A stretch of DNA of 64,000 bases from Mycolicibacterium sphagni (GCF_002250655.1 NZ_NOZR01000004.1:124001-188000); one strand, 5' to 3'; counted from the stretch's first letter, positions 32,694-43,692 are shown. Notes: generated by a model from the sequence alone, not told the origin. Made by a program: numbers and translations.

Positions 32694-35593
32694 GCCTGCG
32701 CGGGCAGTGCTGCGGTCTCCTCGTCCTCGCTCGTGGGTTTGGGCGGCTGCGGCTTGCGGAAGTGGTTGTCGCCCCGGGGATAGACCACCTGCGGCCACCA
32801 GAACCAGCGGCCCAGCATGGTCGCGATCGACGGCATCAGCAGCGACCGCACGATAAAGGTGTCGATCAGTAGGCCGATCGCGATCGTCGAGCCCATCTGA
32901 GCCAGCACGATCAGCTTGCTGCCCATCATGCCCGCCATGGTGGCGGCGAACACCAGTCCGGCTGAGGTCACCACACCGCCCGTGCCGGCCATGGAGCGGA
33001 TGATGCCGGTCTTCAGGCCGGCGTGGATCTCATCCTTGAACCGGGATACCAGGAGCAGGTTGTAGTCCGATCCGACCGCCAACAAGATGATGACGGACAT
33101 CAGCATGACGAGCCACTGCACCTGTTTCCCGAACAGGTCCTGCCAGATCAGCACCGAGATGCCGAAGGATGCGGCGATCGAACTGCCTGCCGTTCCGACG
33201 ATCACGAGTGCCGCGACCGCACTCCGGGTCAGGATGAGCATGATCATGAAGATCAGCGTCAGCGACGAGATCACGGCGATCAGCAGGTCATACCTCGCGC
33301 CGTCGGCCATGTCCTTGTAGGTCGCCGCGACCCCGCCGAGGTGAATCTTGGCGTTCGACAGGGAGGACATCTTCAAGGCCTCCTGTGCGGCCTTGCGTTC
33401 CGACTCGACCCTGGCGATGCCGTCGACCGTCGCCGGATCGCCCTCGTGGGTGATGAACATGCGGGTCGACTTGCCGTCTGGCGAGAGGAACATCTTCAGG
33501 CCGCGCTCGAAGTCGGGGTTCTGGAAGGCCTCCGGTGGCAGGAAGAACAGGTCGTCGTTCTTGGCCTGGTCGAAGCTCTCCCCCATCGCCAGTGCGGTGT
33601 CGTTGGTGGCCTGCGTCTGATCGAGCTGGGCCTTCTGCGAGTTGTACGACGCCAACGCCAGGTCCCTGCTGACCTTCATCGACGCGATCGTCTGCGGCAG
33701 CAGTGCCGTCAGCTGCGGCGCGATGGCAGCCAGCTGGTCGGTATTGCCCTGCACCGCTTCGGTTTTGTCGGTCACTGCGTCGATCCCGTCGAGGGAGTCG
33801 AAGAGGGATCGTCCCGCGGCACAGATGGGGATGTCGTAGCAGTGCGGTTCCCAGTAGAGGTAGTTGCGCATCGGCCGGAACTGGTCGTCGAAGTTCGCGA
33901 TGTTGTCGCGCAACGCCTTGGTGGTATCGAGCAGGTCCTGTGACCGGGCCGCCGAGTCCTGGGTGAGCTGGGTCTGCTTGATGGACAGCTGGTACTGCTT
34001 CTCCAGGATGTCGATCGAAACATTCATCGAGTCAACCGTTTTGAGCTGATTGTCCAACTGATCCCGCTGGAACGGCAGATTCATGTTGCTGGTCTGGCCC
34101 GCCACACTCGTCTGAAACGGAATCGAGCTGTGCTGGATCGGGATCCCGAGGGGCCGGGTAATGCTCTGGACCATCGCGATGCCCTCGGTGTGCATCACGT
34201 TGCTGGCAATCTTGTTCAGCACCAGCATGTCTGCCGGATTCCGCATGTCATGGTCGGCCTCGACCATGAGGATGTCGGGGTTCATCCTGGCCTGGGTGAA
34301 GTGCCGGTCGGCGGCGGCGAAGCCCTCATTGACCGGGGCATCTGTCGGCAGGTAGTAGCGGTCGTTGTAGGCGGGTTTGTACCCGGGGATCGCCACCAGA
34401 CCGATCAGCACAACGAACAGGCTTGCCACGAAAATCGGTGCGGGCCAACGTACTACCGCGGTACCGATACGTCGCCAGAACCGGCTCTGTGGAGGCCGCT
34501 TGGACTCGTACAGGCCGACTTTGCTGCCCAGGAACAGCACGGCAGGCCCGAGGGTGACCGCGATGGCCACGACCACGATCATGCCGACCGCAACGGGGGC
34601 GCCCATGGTGGTGAAGTAGGGCAGACGCGCGAAACTGAGACAGTAGGTGGCTCCCGCGATGGTCAGCCCGGACCCGACGATGACGGGCGCGACGGATTTG
34701 AACGTGGCGTAGTAGGACTCGTCGCGGTCCAGTCCCATCCCGCGGTCTTCGCGATACCGGCCGAAGATGAAGATGCCGTAGTCGGTGGCTGCGGCGATCG
34801 CCAGCATCGTGAGGATGTTGCCGGCGAACGTGGTCAACCCGAAGGCGCCGTGGCTGGCCAGAACCGACACCACACCGCGCGCGGTCAGCAGTGCGAGGAA
34901 CGTCAGGAACAGCTGGATGAGCGTGGTGCGGACGGAGCGGTAAACCACCAGCAGCATGCCCGCGATCGCGACAAGCGTGATCAGCGTGATCTCGGCGAGG
35001 CTGGCGTTGCCGATGACGTGCAGATCGTCGGTGAGCGCGGCCGGCCCGGCGACGTACGCCTGCACGCCCGGCGGAGCCGGTGTGTCCTTGATGACCTTGC
35101 GGACGGCGTCGACGCCTTCGTTGGCCAGCGTCTGACCCTGCTCGCCGGCGAGGTTCAGCATCACGTAGGACGCTTTGCCGTCGGCGCTCTGGGCACCCGC
35201 AGCCGTCAGCGTATCGCCCCAGAAGTCCTGGATGTGCTGGACGTGCTCGGGATCCTGCTGCAGTTTGCGGATGATCTCGTCGTAGTACTTATGGGCATCC
35301 GGGCCGAGCGGCTTCTGCCCCTCCACCACGATCATGATCGTGCTGTTGGAGTTGAACTCCTGGAAGTTGGCGCCCATGAGCTTCATGGCCTTCATGGATG
35401 GCGCGTCTTCGGGCGCCATCGGCGCCGCGTGCGCCTCGCCGACCACCTCGAGCTGAGGTGCGAGCACGTTCACCCCAACGGCGACAACGATCCAGAACAG
35501 GATGATCGGCAGCGCCAGGATGCGAATCAGACGGGGGAACGCGGCCCGGTGCGGCTTGCTGGTGGGTGCCGGCTCGGTGATGGTGTTGGTCAT
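32690..35593 (-). CDS. MmpL4/MmpL5-type RND transporter
   Basis: A 967-residue MmpL transporter: TM1 at about 23-45, two periplasmic domains (the second very long, about 410-740, with predicted coiled-coil heptads from LPFQRDQLDNQLKTVDSM onward) and 12 TM helices in total. The proton-relay motifs are ATDYGIFIFGRYRED (TM4) and VGSDYNLLLVSRFKDE (TM10). The CYDIPIC pair of cysteines in the coiled-coil domain is typical of the MmpL4/5 group, which exports siderophores and some drugs with MmpS. Its ATG overlaps the mmpS stop (ATGA). The cargo is unknown here. Confidence 0.88.
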   Translation of the reverse strand: MTNTITEPAPTSKPHRAAFPRLIRILALPIILFWIVVAVGVNVLAPQLEVVGEAHAAPMAPEDAPSMKAMKLMGANFQEFNSNSTIMIVVEGQKPLGPDAHKYYDEIIRKLQQDPEHVQHIQDFWGDTLTAAGAQSADGKASYVMLNLAGEQGQTLANEGVDAVRKVIKDTPAPPGVQAYVAGPAALTDDLHVIGNASLAEITLITLVAIAGMLLVVYRSVRTTLIQLFLTFLALLTARGVVSVLASHGAFGLTTFAGNILTMLAIAAATDYGIFIFGRYREDRGMGLDRDESYYATFKSVAPVIVGSGLTIAGATYCLSFARLPYFTTMGAPVAVGMIVVVAIAVTLGPAVLFLGSKVGLYESKRPPQSRFWRRIGTAVVRWPAPIFVASLFVVLIGLVAIPGYKPAYNDRYYLPTDAPVNEGFAAADRHFTQARMNPDILMVEADHDMRNPADMLVLNKIASNVMHTEGIAMVQSITRPLGIPIQHSSIPFQTSVAGQTSNMNLPFQRDQLDNQLKTVDSMNVSIDILEKQYQLSIKQTQLTQDSAARSQDLLDTTKALRDNIANFDDQFRPMRNYLYWEPHCYDIPICAAGRSLFDSLDGIDAVTDKTEAVQGNTDQLAAIAPQLTALLPQTIASMKVSRDLALASYNSQKAQLDQTQATNDTALAMGESFDQAKNDDLFFLPPEAFQNPDFERGLKMFLSPDGKSTRMFITHEGDPATVDGIARVESERKAAQEALKMSSLSNAKIHLGGVAATYKDMADGARYDLLIAVISSLTLIFMIMLILTRSAVAALVIVGTAGSSIAASFGISVLIWQDLFGKQVQWLVMLMSVIILLAVGSDYNLLLVSRFKDEIHAGLKTGIIRSMAGTGGVVTSAGLVFAATMAGMMGSKLIVLAQMGSTIAIGLLIDTFIVRSLLMPSIATMLGRWFWWPQVVYPRGDNHFRKPQPPKPTSEDEETAALPAQA

Positions 35594-36030
35594 GCGGACT
35601 TCACCAGGCAGTAGGTTTGGGCATTGACGCCATCGGCCGATTGCTCTTCACGGACGGTTCCGTTCACTGTGACGCGGCATCCAATCTGGTCACCGTCGGT
35701 CTGCGCCATGAGGCTGGCGCTGACGGCAGGCAACGTCGTCGACAAGGTGATTGACCACGGCAGCGGTGCATTGATGGTGTGCACCTTGGCGTCCGGGTCG
35801 AAATAACTGATCTGGGCCGTGGTCCCCGGTGCGCCGTAGACGTCGTAGACCATGACCTTGGGGTTGAACTGGACGATCTCGATGCCGGCACCGGCGCCGG
35901 CGTTCAGGTCCTGCGATGCGAACATCTTGTGCAGGCGTGAAACGACCAGGCCGGACACCGCCAACACGATGATCAGGACCACCGGGATCCAGATGCGTTT
36001 CATCACGCGGCCAACCGGAATAGCTTTCAC
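35590..36030 (-). CDS. MmpS-family accessory protein
   Basis: A 146-residue MmpS protein: one N-terminal TM anchor (IWIPVVLIIVLAVSGLVVSRL) and a periplasmic beta-rich domain with paired cysteines (GCRVTV and TYCLV). It partners the MmpL encoded next. The GTG at 36028-36030 is favoured because GGAAGG lies 7 nt upstream; a TTG at 36048 that would overlap the marR stop is the alternative. Order marR-mmpS-mmpL on one strand indicates a single self-regulated operon. Confidence 0.85.
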   Translation of the reverse strand: MKAIPVGRVMKRIWIPVVLIIVLAVSGLVVSRLHKMFASQDLNAGAGAGIEIVQFNPKVMVYDVYGAPGTTAQISYFDPDAKVHTINAPLPWSITLSTTLPAVSASLMAQTDGDQIGCRVTVNGTVREEQSADGVNAQTYCLVKSA

Positions 36031-36044
36031 CCGAACACCTTCCG

Positions 36045-36524
36045 TCAATCAATCGGCCGTTGTGCGGCGGCACAGTCGGCATTGGCGACGAGCTGGCTGA
36101 TGAGCGGAAACCCAACCCGCGCCGTGAGCCACAGTTGCATCTGTTCGTCGGCCGTCAACGTTGTCATCAAGGCCGCCAGTCGTTCCCGGCGCATGCGCTT
36201 GCGCTCGTCGAGCAACGCCTGGCCCTGCTCGGTGATACCGACGAGGCAGGCCCTGCCGTCATCGGGGTCGGCGAGCCGGGTCACCAGGCCCGCGCGTTCC
36301 AGCCGCTGAACCAATTGGGTCATCGACGGCTGGCTGACGCCTTCTCTGGCGGCCAGTGTGGTCAGCCGGATAGGGCCTTCGCGGCACACCCGATTCATCG
36401 TGAACGCGGCGGAGGCGCTCAAGTCGGCGCGGTCGCTGAGAAATCGGATCGTCAGGTCCATTGCCTGGTCCAGGGCATCGCCCACGCAGTCGCTGACGTC
36501 GTGATCGGTCAGCTGATTTCTCAC
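36045..36524 (-). CDS. MarR-family regulator of the mmpS-mmpL operon
   Basis: A 159-residue winged-helix repressor. The recognition region is TTLAAREGVSQPSMTQLVQRLERAGLV, and the wing holds LADPDDGRACLVGITEQG. It starts with GTG at 36522-36524, 10 bp from a 16-bp near-palindrome (36534-36549) that is the obvious autoregulatory operator. In M. tuberculosis the MarR regulator Rv0678 controls mmpS5-mmpL5 from a divergent position; here the regulator is the first gene of the operon. The ligand is unknown. Confidence 0.88.
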   Translation of the reverse strand: MRNQLTDHDVSDCVGDALDQAMDLTIRFLSDRADLSASAAFTMNRVCREGPIRLTTLAAREGVSQPSMTQLVQRLERAGLVTRLADPDDGRACLVGITEQGQALLDERKRMRRERLAALMTTLTADEQMQLWLTARVGFPLISQLVANADCAAAQRPID

Positions 36525-36752
36525 TCGGTATCTATATCACGCGTGCTATGTAGCAGCAATCAAAGCCCAGTCCCACATGGCGCACAGCCAACTCACAGGT
36601 TTGCTGGTCAACGGGTTACGCGCGCTCAGAATGGCGCAGAGTTGTTGCAGTGCAGCCGGTCTAGCGAACGGCCGTCAACTGGTCACCGGCCGAGAAACCC
36701 CAATGGCCGCTGTCAATTACATGCCGTCTGCTATCTATCGGCGTGATTCCAG
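36525..36752. other. Upstream region of the marR operon, no gene seen
   Basis: These 228 bp separate the marR start from the stop of aac(2') (both minus strand). Apart from the 36534-36549 operator I see no supported open frame, hairpin or repeat. The promoter of marR-mmpS-mmpL must lie here. Confidence 0.5.
36534..36549. promoter_or_regulatory. Putative MarR operator
   Basis: ATATCACGCGTGCTAT is palindromic except for one mismatched pair (ATA-x-CACG/CGTG-x-TAT). It begins 10 bp upstream of the marR GTG, so occupancy would block transcription or translation start of the operon. Assignment to MarR is inferred from position and symmetry. Confidence 0.55.
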
Positions 36753-38204
<1,452 letters not shown>

Positions 38205-38208
<4 letters not shown>

Positions 38209-38864
38209 GCCGAACGCCCGGTGACGGCTTGGAACCGCACCCACATGCCCGGCTCCAGCAGCGCGGGCTGGGGCCGGTCGATATCCCACAGCACCGCGTC
38301 GGTGTGCCCGATCAGCTGCCACCCGCCGGGCGACCGGCGCGGGTAGATACCGCTGAATTCGCCGGCCAGCCCGACTGATCCGGCCGGGACTGCGGTTCGT
38401 GGATCGCTGCGCCGGGGTACCACCAGCCGGGGATCGCCACCCACCAGATAGGCGAAACCTGGTGCGAATCCACCGAATCCGACCCGCCATGGTGTTGCGG
38501 TGTGCGCCTGGATCACTCCACTGGCATCCATGCCGGTGTGTGCGGCGACGTCGGCGAGATCGGGGCCGTCGTAGACGACGTCGATCACCACGACGTCGGC
38601 GTCCGGCCGGCCTGCCTGGTCAGTGGGATCGATGGGCACCTGCTGGAGCCGTTGCCGGGTAGCGGCTTGGTATCCGGGATCGGCGAGTTTCATCAGAACG
38701 GTGCGGGCTGCCGGCACGATATCGAGGACGCCGGGCAGTTCAGCGTTGCGCAGGGTCGTGGTCAACGCCAGCACCTGCTCGGTCGACTCGCATTCCAGCA
38801 GCAGCGCCTTGTCGCCGTAATCACGGATTGTGTTGGGCACCATGAGATCTGTCGCCACACTCAT
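38205..38864 (-). CDS. pxpB: 5-oxoprolinase subunit B-like (KipI family)
   Basis: A 219-residue member of the KipI/PxpB (allophanate hydrolase subunit 1-like, cyclophilin-like) family. It shows [12 protein letters not shown] near the N-terminus and the family block [23 protein letters not shown]...[30 protein letters not shown]. It is expected to bind PxpC to form a complex that hydrolyses 5-oxoproline with ATP. First gene of the pxpB-pxpC-aac(2') run, matching Rv0264c-Rv0263c-Rv0262c. Confidence 0.87.
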
Positions 38865-38954
38865 TCATCGACGGTAGGCCCGCCGACGGGTCGATTGTGC
38901 CCGCTTTCGAGCACTGCCACAGGTGCGCCAGGCATCTCATATTTATCGAGTGCG

Positions 38955-39683
38955 TCAGACCATCTCGGTGTATGTCGGCTCGTGGCGCTTGATGTACGCG
39001 ATCACCCGATAGGTGATCGGCAGCATGACCACTTCGACGCCGGTCTTGTAGACCCACCCCAGTGCGGTATAGGTGACGAAGTCGCGGAAGGTGTTGATGC
39101 CGATGGCGCCGGCGGCGATGCTGCAGAACACCAGGGTGTCACCGAGTTGGCCGGCGAAGGTCGAGCCGACCAGCCGCGCCCACAGGTGCTTCTCCTTGGT
39201 GCGCTCCTTGATCTTCACGACGGTCCAGGCATTGATGGTCTGGCCGACGATGAAGCCGGCCAGACCCGCCACGATCAGCTGGGTGTAAGCGTGGACGATG
39301 TTCTCGAAATGTTCTTGGTTGGTGTAGAAGTCGGCCGATGGCAGGTAAATCGTGACCCAGAACGCCAGCGCGGCCAGGATGTTCATCGCGAAGCCGAGGA
39401 TGATCGCCCGTCGCGCGGCCTTGAACCCGTACACCTCGGAGAGCACGTCGCCGATCACATACGTGAGCGGGAAAACGATGAAACCGCCGTCGGTGATGAT
39501 CGACCAGTTCCCGATGATGGGCCCGAACGCCACGCCTTTGGTGGCGGTGACGTTGGAGATGATCACCAGCGCGGTGAACACCGAGACGAAGGCCGGATAA
39601 TATCGAGAGCCGACTTGGGCGAATCCGGGGGTCGGGGCGGCTGCGCGCGCGGTGTCCTGGCTGCTTGTCACGGTGCTATCCAA
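38955..39683 (-). CDS. VUT-family (YhhQ-like) queuosine precursor transporter
   Basis: A membrane protein of up to 242 residues with about six TM helices of the VUT/DUF165 family. It shows ISNVTATKGVAFG, TDGGFIVFPLTYVIGDVLSEVYGFKAARRAI and GSTFAGQLGDTLVFCSIA. E. coli YhhQ imports preQ0/preQ1 for queuosine in tRNA; the same role is expected but not shown. The start is uncertain: TTG at 39683 or the GTG four codons on (39671), neither with a good ribosome site. It follows fecB2 by 10 bp. It is not part of the Rv0262c-0265c block in M. tuberculosis, so it is an insertion relative to it. Confidence 0.8.
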   Translation of the reverse strand: MDSTVTSSQDTARAAAPTPGFAQVGSRYYPAFVSVFTALVIISNVTATKGVAFGPIIGNWSIITDGGFIVFPLTYVIGDVLSEVYGFKAARRAIILGFAMNILAALAFWVTIYLPSADFYTNQEHFENIVHAYTQLIVAGLAGFIVGQTINAWTVVKIKERTKEKHLWARLVGSTFAGQLGDTLVFCSIAAGAIGINTFRDFVTYTALGWVYKTGVEVVMLPITYRVIAYIKRHEPTYTEMV

Positions 39684-39693
39684 GCACGGTCGG

Positions 39694-40680
39694 TCAGCTC
39701 AGCGCGTGTGAAATCAGCGGCGGCAGCTGGTCGGCCACCACCGGGTACGACAGCGGCGAGGCGAACGCGATCGCCCCGGCGAGGTCCTTGCCCGTGAAAA
39801 CGTTGCGGTTGGATGCGGTGGTAGCCAGTGCGGCAACGGCCGGATCGGCAAGCAGCGCGGCCTGATCGGCGTCGCTCTCCGTGCACCAGATCAACACGTC
39901 GGCGGAGTCGAGGACGTCGGCGAGTTTGTCGTGCGGAATCGCTGCTTGGTTGTCGTCGACGGCGTAGGACGAAAGGCTGTCAGGTACCTGAAAGCCCATC
40001 GCGGTGAGGAAGTCGGTGCGCCAGCCGGGCCGCGTCGCGGTCAGGGTGCCGCCGAAGAAGCTGCCGGCCAGCAGTAGCGCTTTCTTGTCTTTGAATGAAG
40101 GGTTGTTCTTCGCCACGGTGGCGAACTTGTCGTCGACGGCCGAGATCAGCTGCTGCATCTGCTTGCCCTGGAACACCGCGGTGCCCACGGCGTTGGCCTG
40201 GTCTTTCCACGGCTCGAAAAATGCGTCGGTACCGCTCTGCGCGATCGTCGGCGCGATCGCGGCCAGTTTCTTGTAGGTGTCGGCGTCCAGGCCGGCGTTG
40301 ACCGCGACGATCAGATCGGGCTTGAGTGCGGCGATCTGGTCGACCTGAATTCCGTTGTCCAGGTTGAGAACTGCCGGTTGGGCTGACCCAAGTTTGGGCA
40401 GCGCCCACGGCCATACGCCGAACGGTTGGTCACCGAACCAGGTGGTGACGGCGATCGGGACGACGCCCACCGCGAGGAGGTCATCCTGTTCGGTGAAACC
40501 GGCGCTGACGACGCGCTTGGGCGGCGCCGGGATGGTGGTCTCGCCGAAGATGTGCTTGACGGTCACCGTTTTCTGAGTGGCGTCGCCGCCGGAGCCGTCC
40601 GATGAACATGCGGCAGCAACCAGCGCACCCGCCGCGCCCGCGGCTCCCAGGAACCCTCGCCTTGTCCACTGCGCCCTCAC
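39694..40680 (-). CDS. fecB2: Iron-siderophore-binding lipoprotein FecB2
   Basis: A 328-residue periplasmic binding protein of the FecB/FepB class. The N-terminus has a twin-arginine-like TRRGFLG and a lipobox ending at Cys25 (ALVAAAC), so it is a membrane-anchored lipoprotein. The two-lobed body includes PKRVVSAGFTEQDDLLAVGVVPIAVT and LKPDLIVAVNAG. It probably captures ferric siderophore or haem for an ABC importer, but no permease or ATPase is nearby. It corresponds to Rv0265c. GTG start at 40678-40680. Confidence 0.88.
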   Translation of the reverse strand: MRAQWTRRGFLGAAGAAGALVAAACSSDGSGGDATQKTVTVKHIFGETTIPAPPKRVVSAGFTEQDDLLAVGVVPIAVTTWFGDQPFGVWPWALPKLGSAQPAVLNLDNGIQVDQIAALKPDLIVAVNAGLDADTYKKLAAIAPTIAQSGTDAFFEPWKDQANAVGTAVFQGKQMQQLISAVDDKFATVAKNNPSFKDKKALLLAGSFFGGTLTATRPGWRTDFLTAMGFQVPDSLSSYAVDDNQAAIPHDKLADVLDSADVLIWCTESDADQAALLADPAVAALATTASNRNVFTGKDLAGAIAFASPLSYPVVADQLPPLISHALS

Positions 40681-40689
40681 GGCGCGAGA

Positions 40690-41307
40690 TTAGCTCACGA
40701 CCAGCGAGATGCCGAGCGCAATCATGGTGACCGCGATCAGGCCGTCGAGAATGCGCCACGTCAGCGGGGTGGCGAACAGGCCCGCCAGCCGGCGTGCGGC
40801 GAAGCCCAGGCTGAAGAACCAGACCACGCTCGCGGTCACCGCGCCGATGCCGAACAACCACCGGCTGTCGGCGTACTGGTTGGCCAGGGTTCCGAGCAAC
40901 ACCACGGTGTCGAGATACACGTGGGGGTTGAGAAAGGTCATGGCCAGGCACGTCAACACGACGGAGATCAGGCGTGCGGAGCCGTCCTGGGTGGGTGCCA
41001 TGCTCGACGGTCGCACGGCCCGCCGGGCCGCCAGCGCGCCGTAGACGAAGAGGAACGCCGCCCCGCCGATCTTGGCGATGGTGACCGTTTGGGGGTGGGC
41101 GGTGATGAGCGCGCCGATGCCGGCGATGCCTGCGGTGATCAGCAACAGATCGGAGACCGCGCACACGCTGACCACGACGAGGACGTGTTCTCCTCGGATG
41201 CCCTGACGCAGCACGAACGCGTTCTGCGCGCCGATCGCGGCGATCAGGGTGAAGGAGGTCAGAAATCCGACGAGCAGGGGAGAGGTCACGAAATCGAAGG
41301 TAGGCAT
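40690..41307 (-). CDS. lysE: LysE/ArgO-family basic amino acid exporter
   Basis: A 205-residue exporter with about six TM helices. The LysE signature is [25 protein letters not shown]; later blocks are [17 protein letters not shown] and [15 protein letters not shown] (NPHxYLDT being typical of LysE/ArgO). It should export L-lysine and/or L-arginine driven by the membrane potential. The classic divergent partner LysG (Rv1985c) is not adjacent; a LysG-type regulator lies 5 kb away at 46399-47352. Ends 10 bp before fecB2, so read-through is possible. Confidence 0.88.
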   Translation of the reverse strand: MPTFDFVTSPLLVGFLTSFTLIAAIGAQNAFVLRQGIRGEHVLVVVSVCAVSDLLLITAGIAGIGALITAHPQTVTIAKIGGAAFLFVYGALAARRAVRPSSMAPTQDGSARLISVVLTCLAMTFLNPHVYLDTVVLLGTLANQYADSRWLFGIGAVTASVVWFFSLGFAARRLAGLFATPLTWRILDGLIAVTMIALGISLVVS

Positions 41308-41394
41308 CGCGGTTGAAACAGTCCAGCTAAATAAACTTCATATAGATAAGCGGCGCTAATGGCACTGGTTCGTGGGTATTGAATGCCACCGGCC

Positions 41395-43692
41395 TCAGGC
41401 GCGGCGCAACGTCACGATGGTGACGTCGTCGTCGGCGCCACCCGTCGCCATCGCCGTCGCGATCGACGACGGGTCGGCGTCCACCATGTCTCCGCTCAGT
41501 ATCCGACCCAGCCTGGCTATGCCGCCGTCGAGCGATTCGCCACGATGTTCAACCAGGCCGTCGGAGAACATGGTCACGCCCTGGCCCGGCTCGATGGTGA
41601 ACGCGCTCGGGGTGTACGTGACATTGCGGACGCCAACCGGTGGGGAAAGCCGCACGGGCAGTTGTGCTGCCGCCGCCCCGGGTTGCGTCAAGTAAGGGAT
41701 CAAGTGACCGGCGCAGCCCACTTCGACGTAGCCGGAAGAGAGGTCGACCCGTGCGGCCAGGACAGTGGCGAATGTCTTGGGCATCAAGTGCAGGCAGAAG
41801 TCGTTGAGCTCGGCCAGCGCCTGAGCCGGGCCGGCACCCGAGAACAGCTGTGCGCGTAGCACATTACGCATCTGCGCCATGGTCCCTGCCGCCGTAATGC
41901 CGTGTCCCGCTACGTCGCCGAGCAAGACGACCAGCCGGCCGTCACGCAGTTCGAATGCGTCGTACCAATCGCCGCCCACGCGACCGCCGGAGGCCGGCTC
42001 GTAGTATGCGGCCAACTGCCAGTCGGACAGGGTGGGCAACGTCAGGGGAAGAAGGCTCCGCTGCAGAGTCTCGGCTACCCGCAACGCACCCTGCGTTCGG
42101 CGGTACAGGGCTTCGACCAGATGGTGTCGCAGCGCCTCGGCGGCCTCGGTCTCGTTCGCGGTCCATGGTTCGCTGCACCCTCGGACTTCCTCGCGCCACC
42201 GCTCGAACGACTTCCGCGGACTGAGCCGCGTCTCGTTGCCCTCTGTGACCGCGATCGCCTTGTTGTGCGGATCCCCGCCCCAATCCACCGAGCGCAGTGC
42301 TTCGCGCCTGAACCAGATGGCGTATTGCCCGTCGGGCAGGTTCAGCGCCAAGGCGCCTGCGGCGATCTGAGGGTCGAGATCGATGTGCGGCAGTCCGTCG
42401 CTTAGGGAGTCGACGCCGGCGATCTCGTCACCGGTGTCGAGCGCCCACGCCGCGACTGCCGAGACCACTTCGGGCGGGGGTACCGGACCGCGAACCCGGG
42501 TCTCATCCTGCAGCTTGACCACCATGCTGTCGGCGGGCACGAGGTCGAGGAGGTCGGGTGCTCCCAGCAGTGCGGACGTCAGCGGGCGGCTGTCGTCGAG
42601 CACGGCGGCAATCAGCTTGGCGAGGACGGCCTGCGTTTCCAACCGCTTCTGAAGCTTGTCGTCCTCGAACCGGTCGACGAGTCGCAGCGACAGCGTCGAG
42701 CCGAGGAACTCGGCTGCCGCCCGCGTGCCGAACGGCGGCAGGTGGGGACCGGCGTAGTGGTGGCAGGCGATGAGGCCCCACAGCCGCCCCTGCCGCAGCA
42801 GGGAAATCGACATCGATGCGTGCACGCCCATGTTCTGCAGGTACTCGACGTGGATGGGCGAGACGCTGCGCAGCGTGGCGTAGGTCAGGTCCAGCGGTGT
42901 GCCGCTGCCGGGGTCGACGGCAGGCAGGATCGGGACGGGCGCATAGTCCACGTCGGAGATGAGCCGGATCCAGTTCCTCTCGTACAGCTTGCGCGCCTGA
43001 ACGGGTATATCGGTGGACGGGTAGTGCAGTCCCAGAAAGGAATTCAGGTCCTCACGCTTGGCTTCGGCGACGACCTCCCCGTTGTACTGCTCGTCGTAGC
43101 GATACACCATTACCCGGTCGAAGCCGGTGAGCTGGCGGACGGCGCGTGCGGCCGTGTCGTACAGCTCGGTGAGCGTGGACGCGCGGTTCAGTTCCTCCAC
43201 CGAACTGCGCACCGCCAGGTAAGTGTTCGGGAACGAGAAAGGGCGCTCGCCGTAGGCGATCTCCAACTCGACCAGGAGCGTGCCGTCGGGCTCGCGGTGG
43301 AGGATGGCGTCGAACACCCGCGACTGTCCGGCGACGTCGATTGCACACTCCAGCGGATTTCTTTGGCGCAGGTCGCCGAACGTCAAGGCCGCCTGCTGGA
43401 TCTGGGCAGCTGGTTCGGCGCCGATGAGCGTCGAGAGAGGCCGACCCAGGACCGCGTCGACCTCTTTGCCGAGCAGTTTGCTGACGTTGGCGCTGACCGA
43501 GCGCACCTCAAAGTCGGGCTCACGCAGGACTGCGAGCACGCCGCGCGGTTGAATGCTGCCCGGGATGTGGATGGGCTCGCGTGCGCAATTGTCCAGGTCA
43601 ATGGGAGTGCCCACAGGAACGAGCTCATTGGCCGACTGATTCGGTTTGCTGGTCAAGCAATCAACTCTGTCAGTTCGAGCCTTGGATGCCAA
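41395..43692 (-). CDS. Bacteriophytochrome with PP2C (SpoIIE) phosphatase output
   Basis: A 765-residue photoreceptor-phosphatase. Residues 25-130 are the PAS domain with Cys36 in DLDNCAREPIHIPGSIQP, the biliverdin attachment site of bacteriophytochromes. Residues 150-315 are the GAF domain with PSTDIP (Asp228), His281 in HVEYLQNMG and His311-His312 in LIACHHY. The PHY domain follows, with its tongue WFRREALRSVDWGGDP and PRKSFERW. The output (about 545-765) is a PP2C/SpoIIE Ser/Thr phosphatase with metal-binding acids in GGDWYDAF, LLGDVAGHG, MFSDGLVEH and GADDDVTIV; no histidine kinase is present. Red/far-red light is predicted to control dephosphorylation of an unknown partner, perhaps an anti-sigma antagonist. 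No haem oxygenase or STAS gene is nearby. The TTG start at 43692 is uncertain; another TTG lies 12 codons in. Confidence 0.9.
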   Translation of the reverse strand: MASKARTDRVDCLTSKPNQSANELVPVGTPIDLDNCAREPIHIPGSIQPRGVLAVLREPDFEVRSVSANVSKLLGKEVDAVLGRPLSTLIGAEPAAQIQQAALTFGDLRQRNPLECAIDVAGQSRVFDAILHREPDGTLLVELEIAYGERPFSFPNTYLAVRSSVEELNRASTLTELYDTAARAVRQLTGFDRVMVYRYDEQYNGEVVAEAKREDLNSFLGLHYPSTDIPVQARKLYERNWIRLISDVDYAPVPILPAVDPGSGTPLDLTYATLRSVSPIHVEYLQNMGVHASMSISLLRQGRLWGLIACHHYAGPHLPPFGTRAAAEFLGSTLSLRLVDRFEDDKLQKRLETQAVLAKLIAAVLDDSRPLTSALLGAPDLLDLVPADSMVVKLQDETRVRGPVPPPEVVSAVAAWALDTGDEIAGVDSLSDGLPHIDLDPQIAAGALALNLPDGQYAIWFRREALRSVDWGGDPHNKAIAVTEGNETRLSPRKSFERWREEVRGCSEPWTANETEAAEALRHHLVEALYRRTQGALRVAETLQRSLLPLTLPTLSDWQLAAYYEPASGGRVGGDWYDAFELRDGRLVVLLGDVAGHGITAAGTMAQMRNVLRAQLFSGAGPAQALAELNDFCLHLMPKTFATVLAARVDLSSGYVEVGCAGHLIPYLTQPGAAAAQLPVRLSPPVGVRNVTYTPSAFTIEPGQGVTMFSDGLVEHRGESLDGGIARLGRILSGDMVDADPSSIATAMATGGADDDVTIVTLRRA

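Noticed and set aside
36541..36752. Short leader ORF (36577-36924, plus strand)
   Set aside because: Most of it is antisense to aac(2'), no ribosome site is visible, and the translation has no recognisable features.
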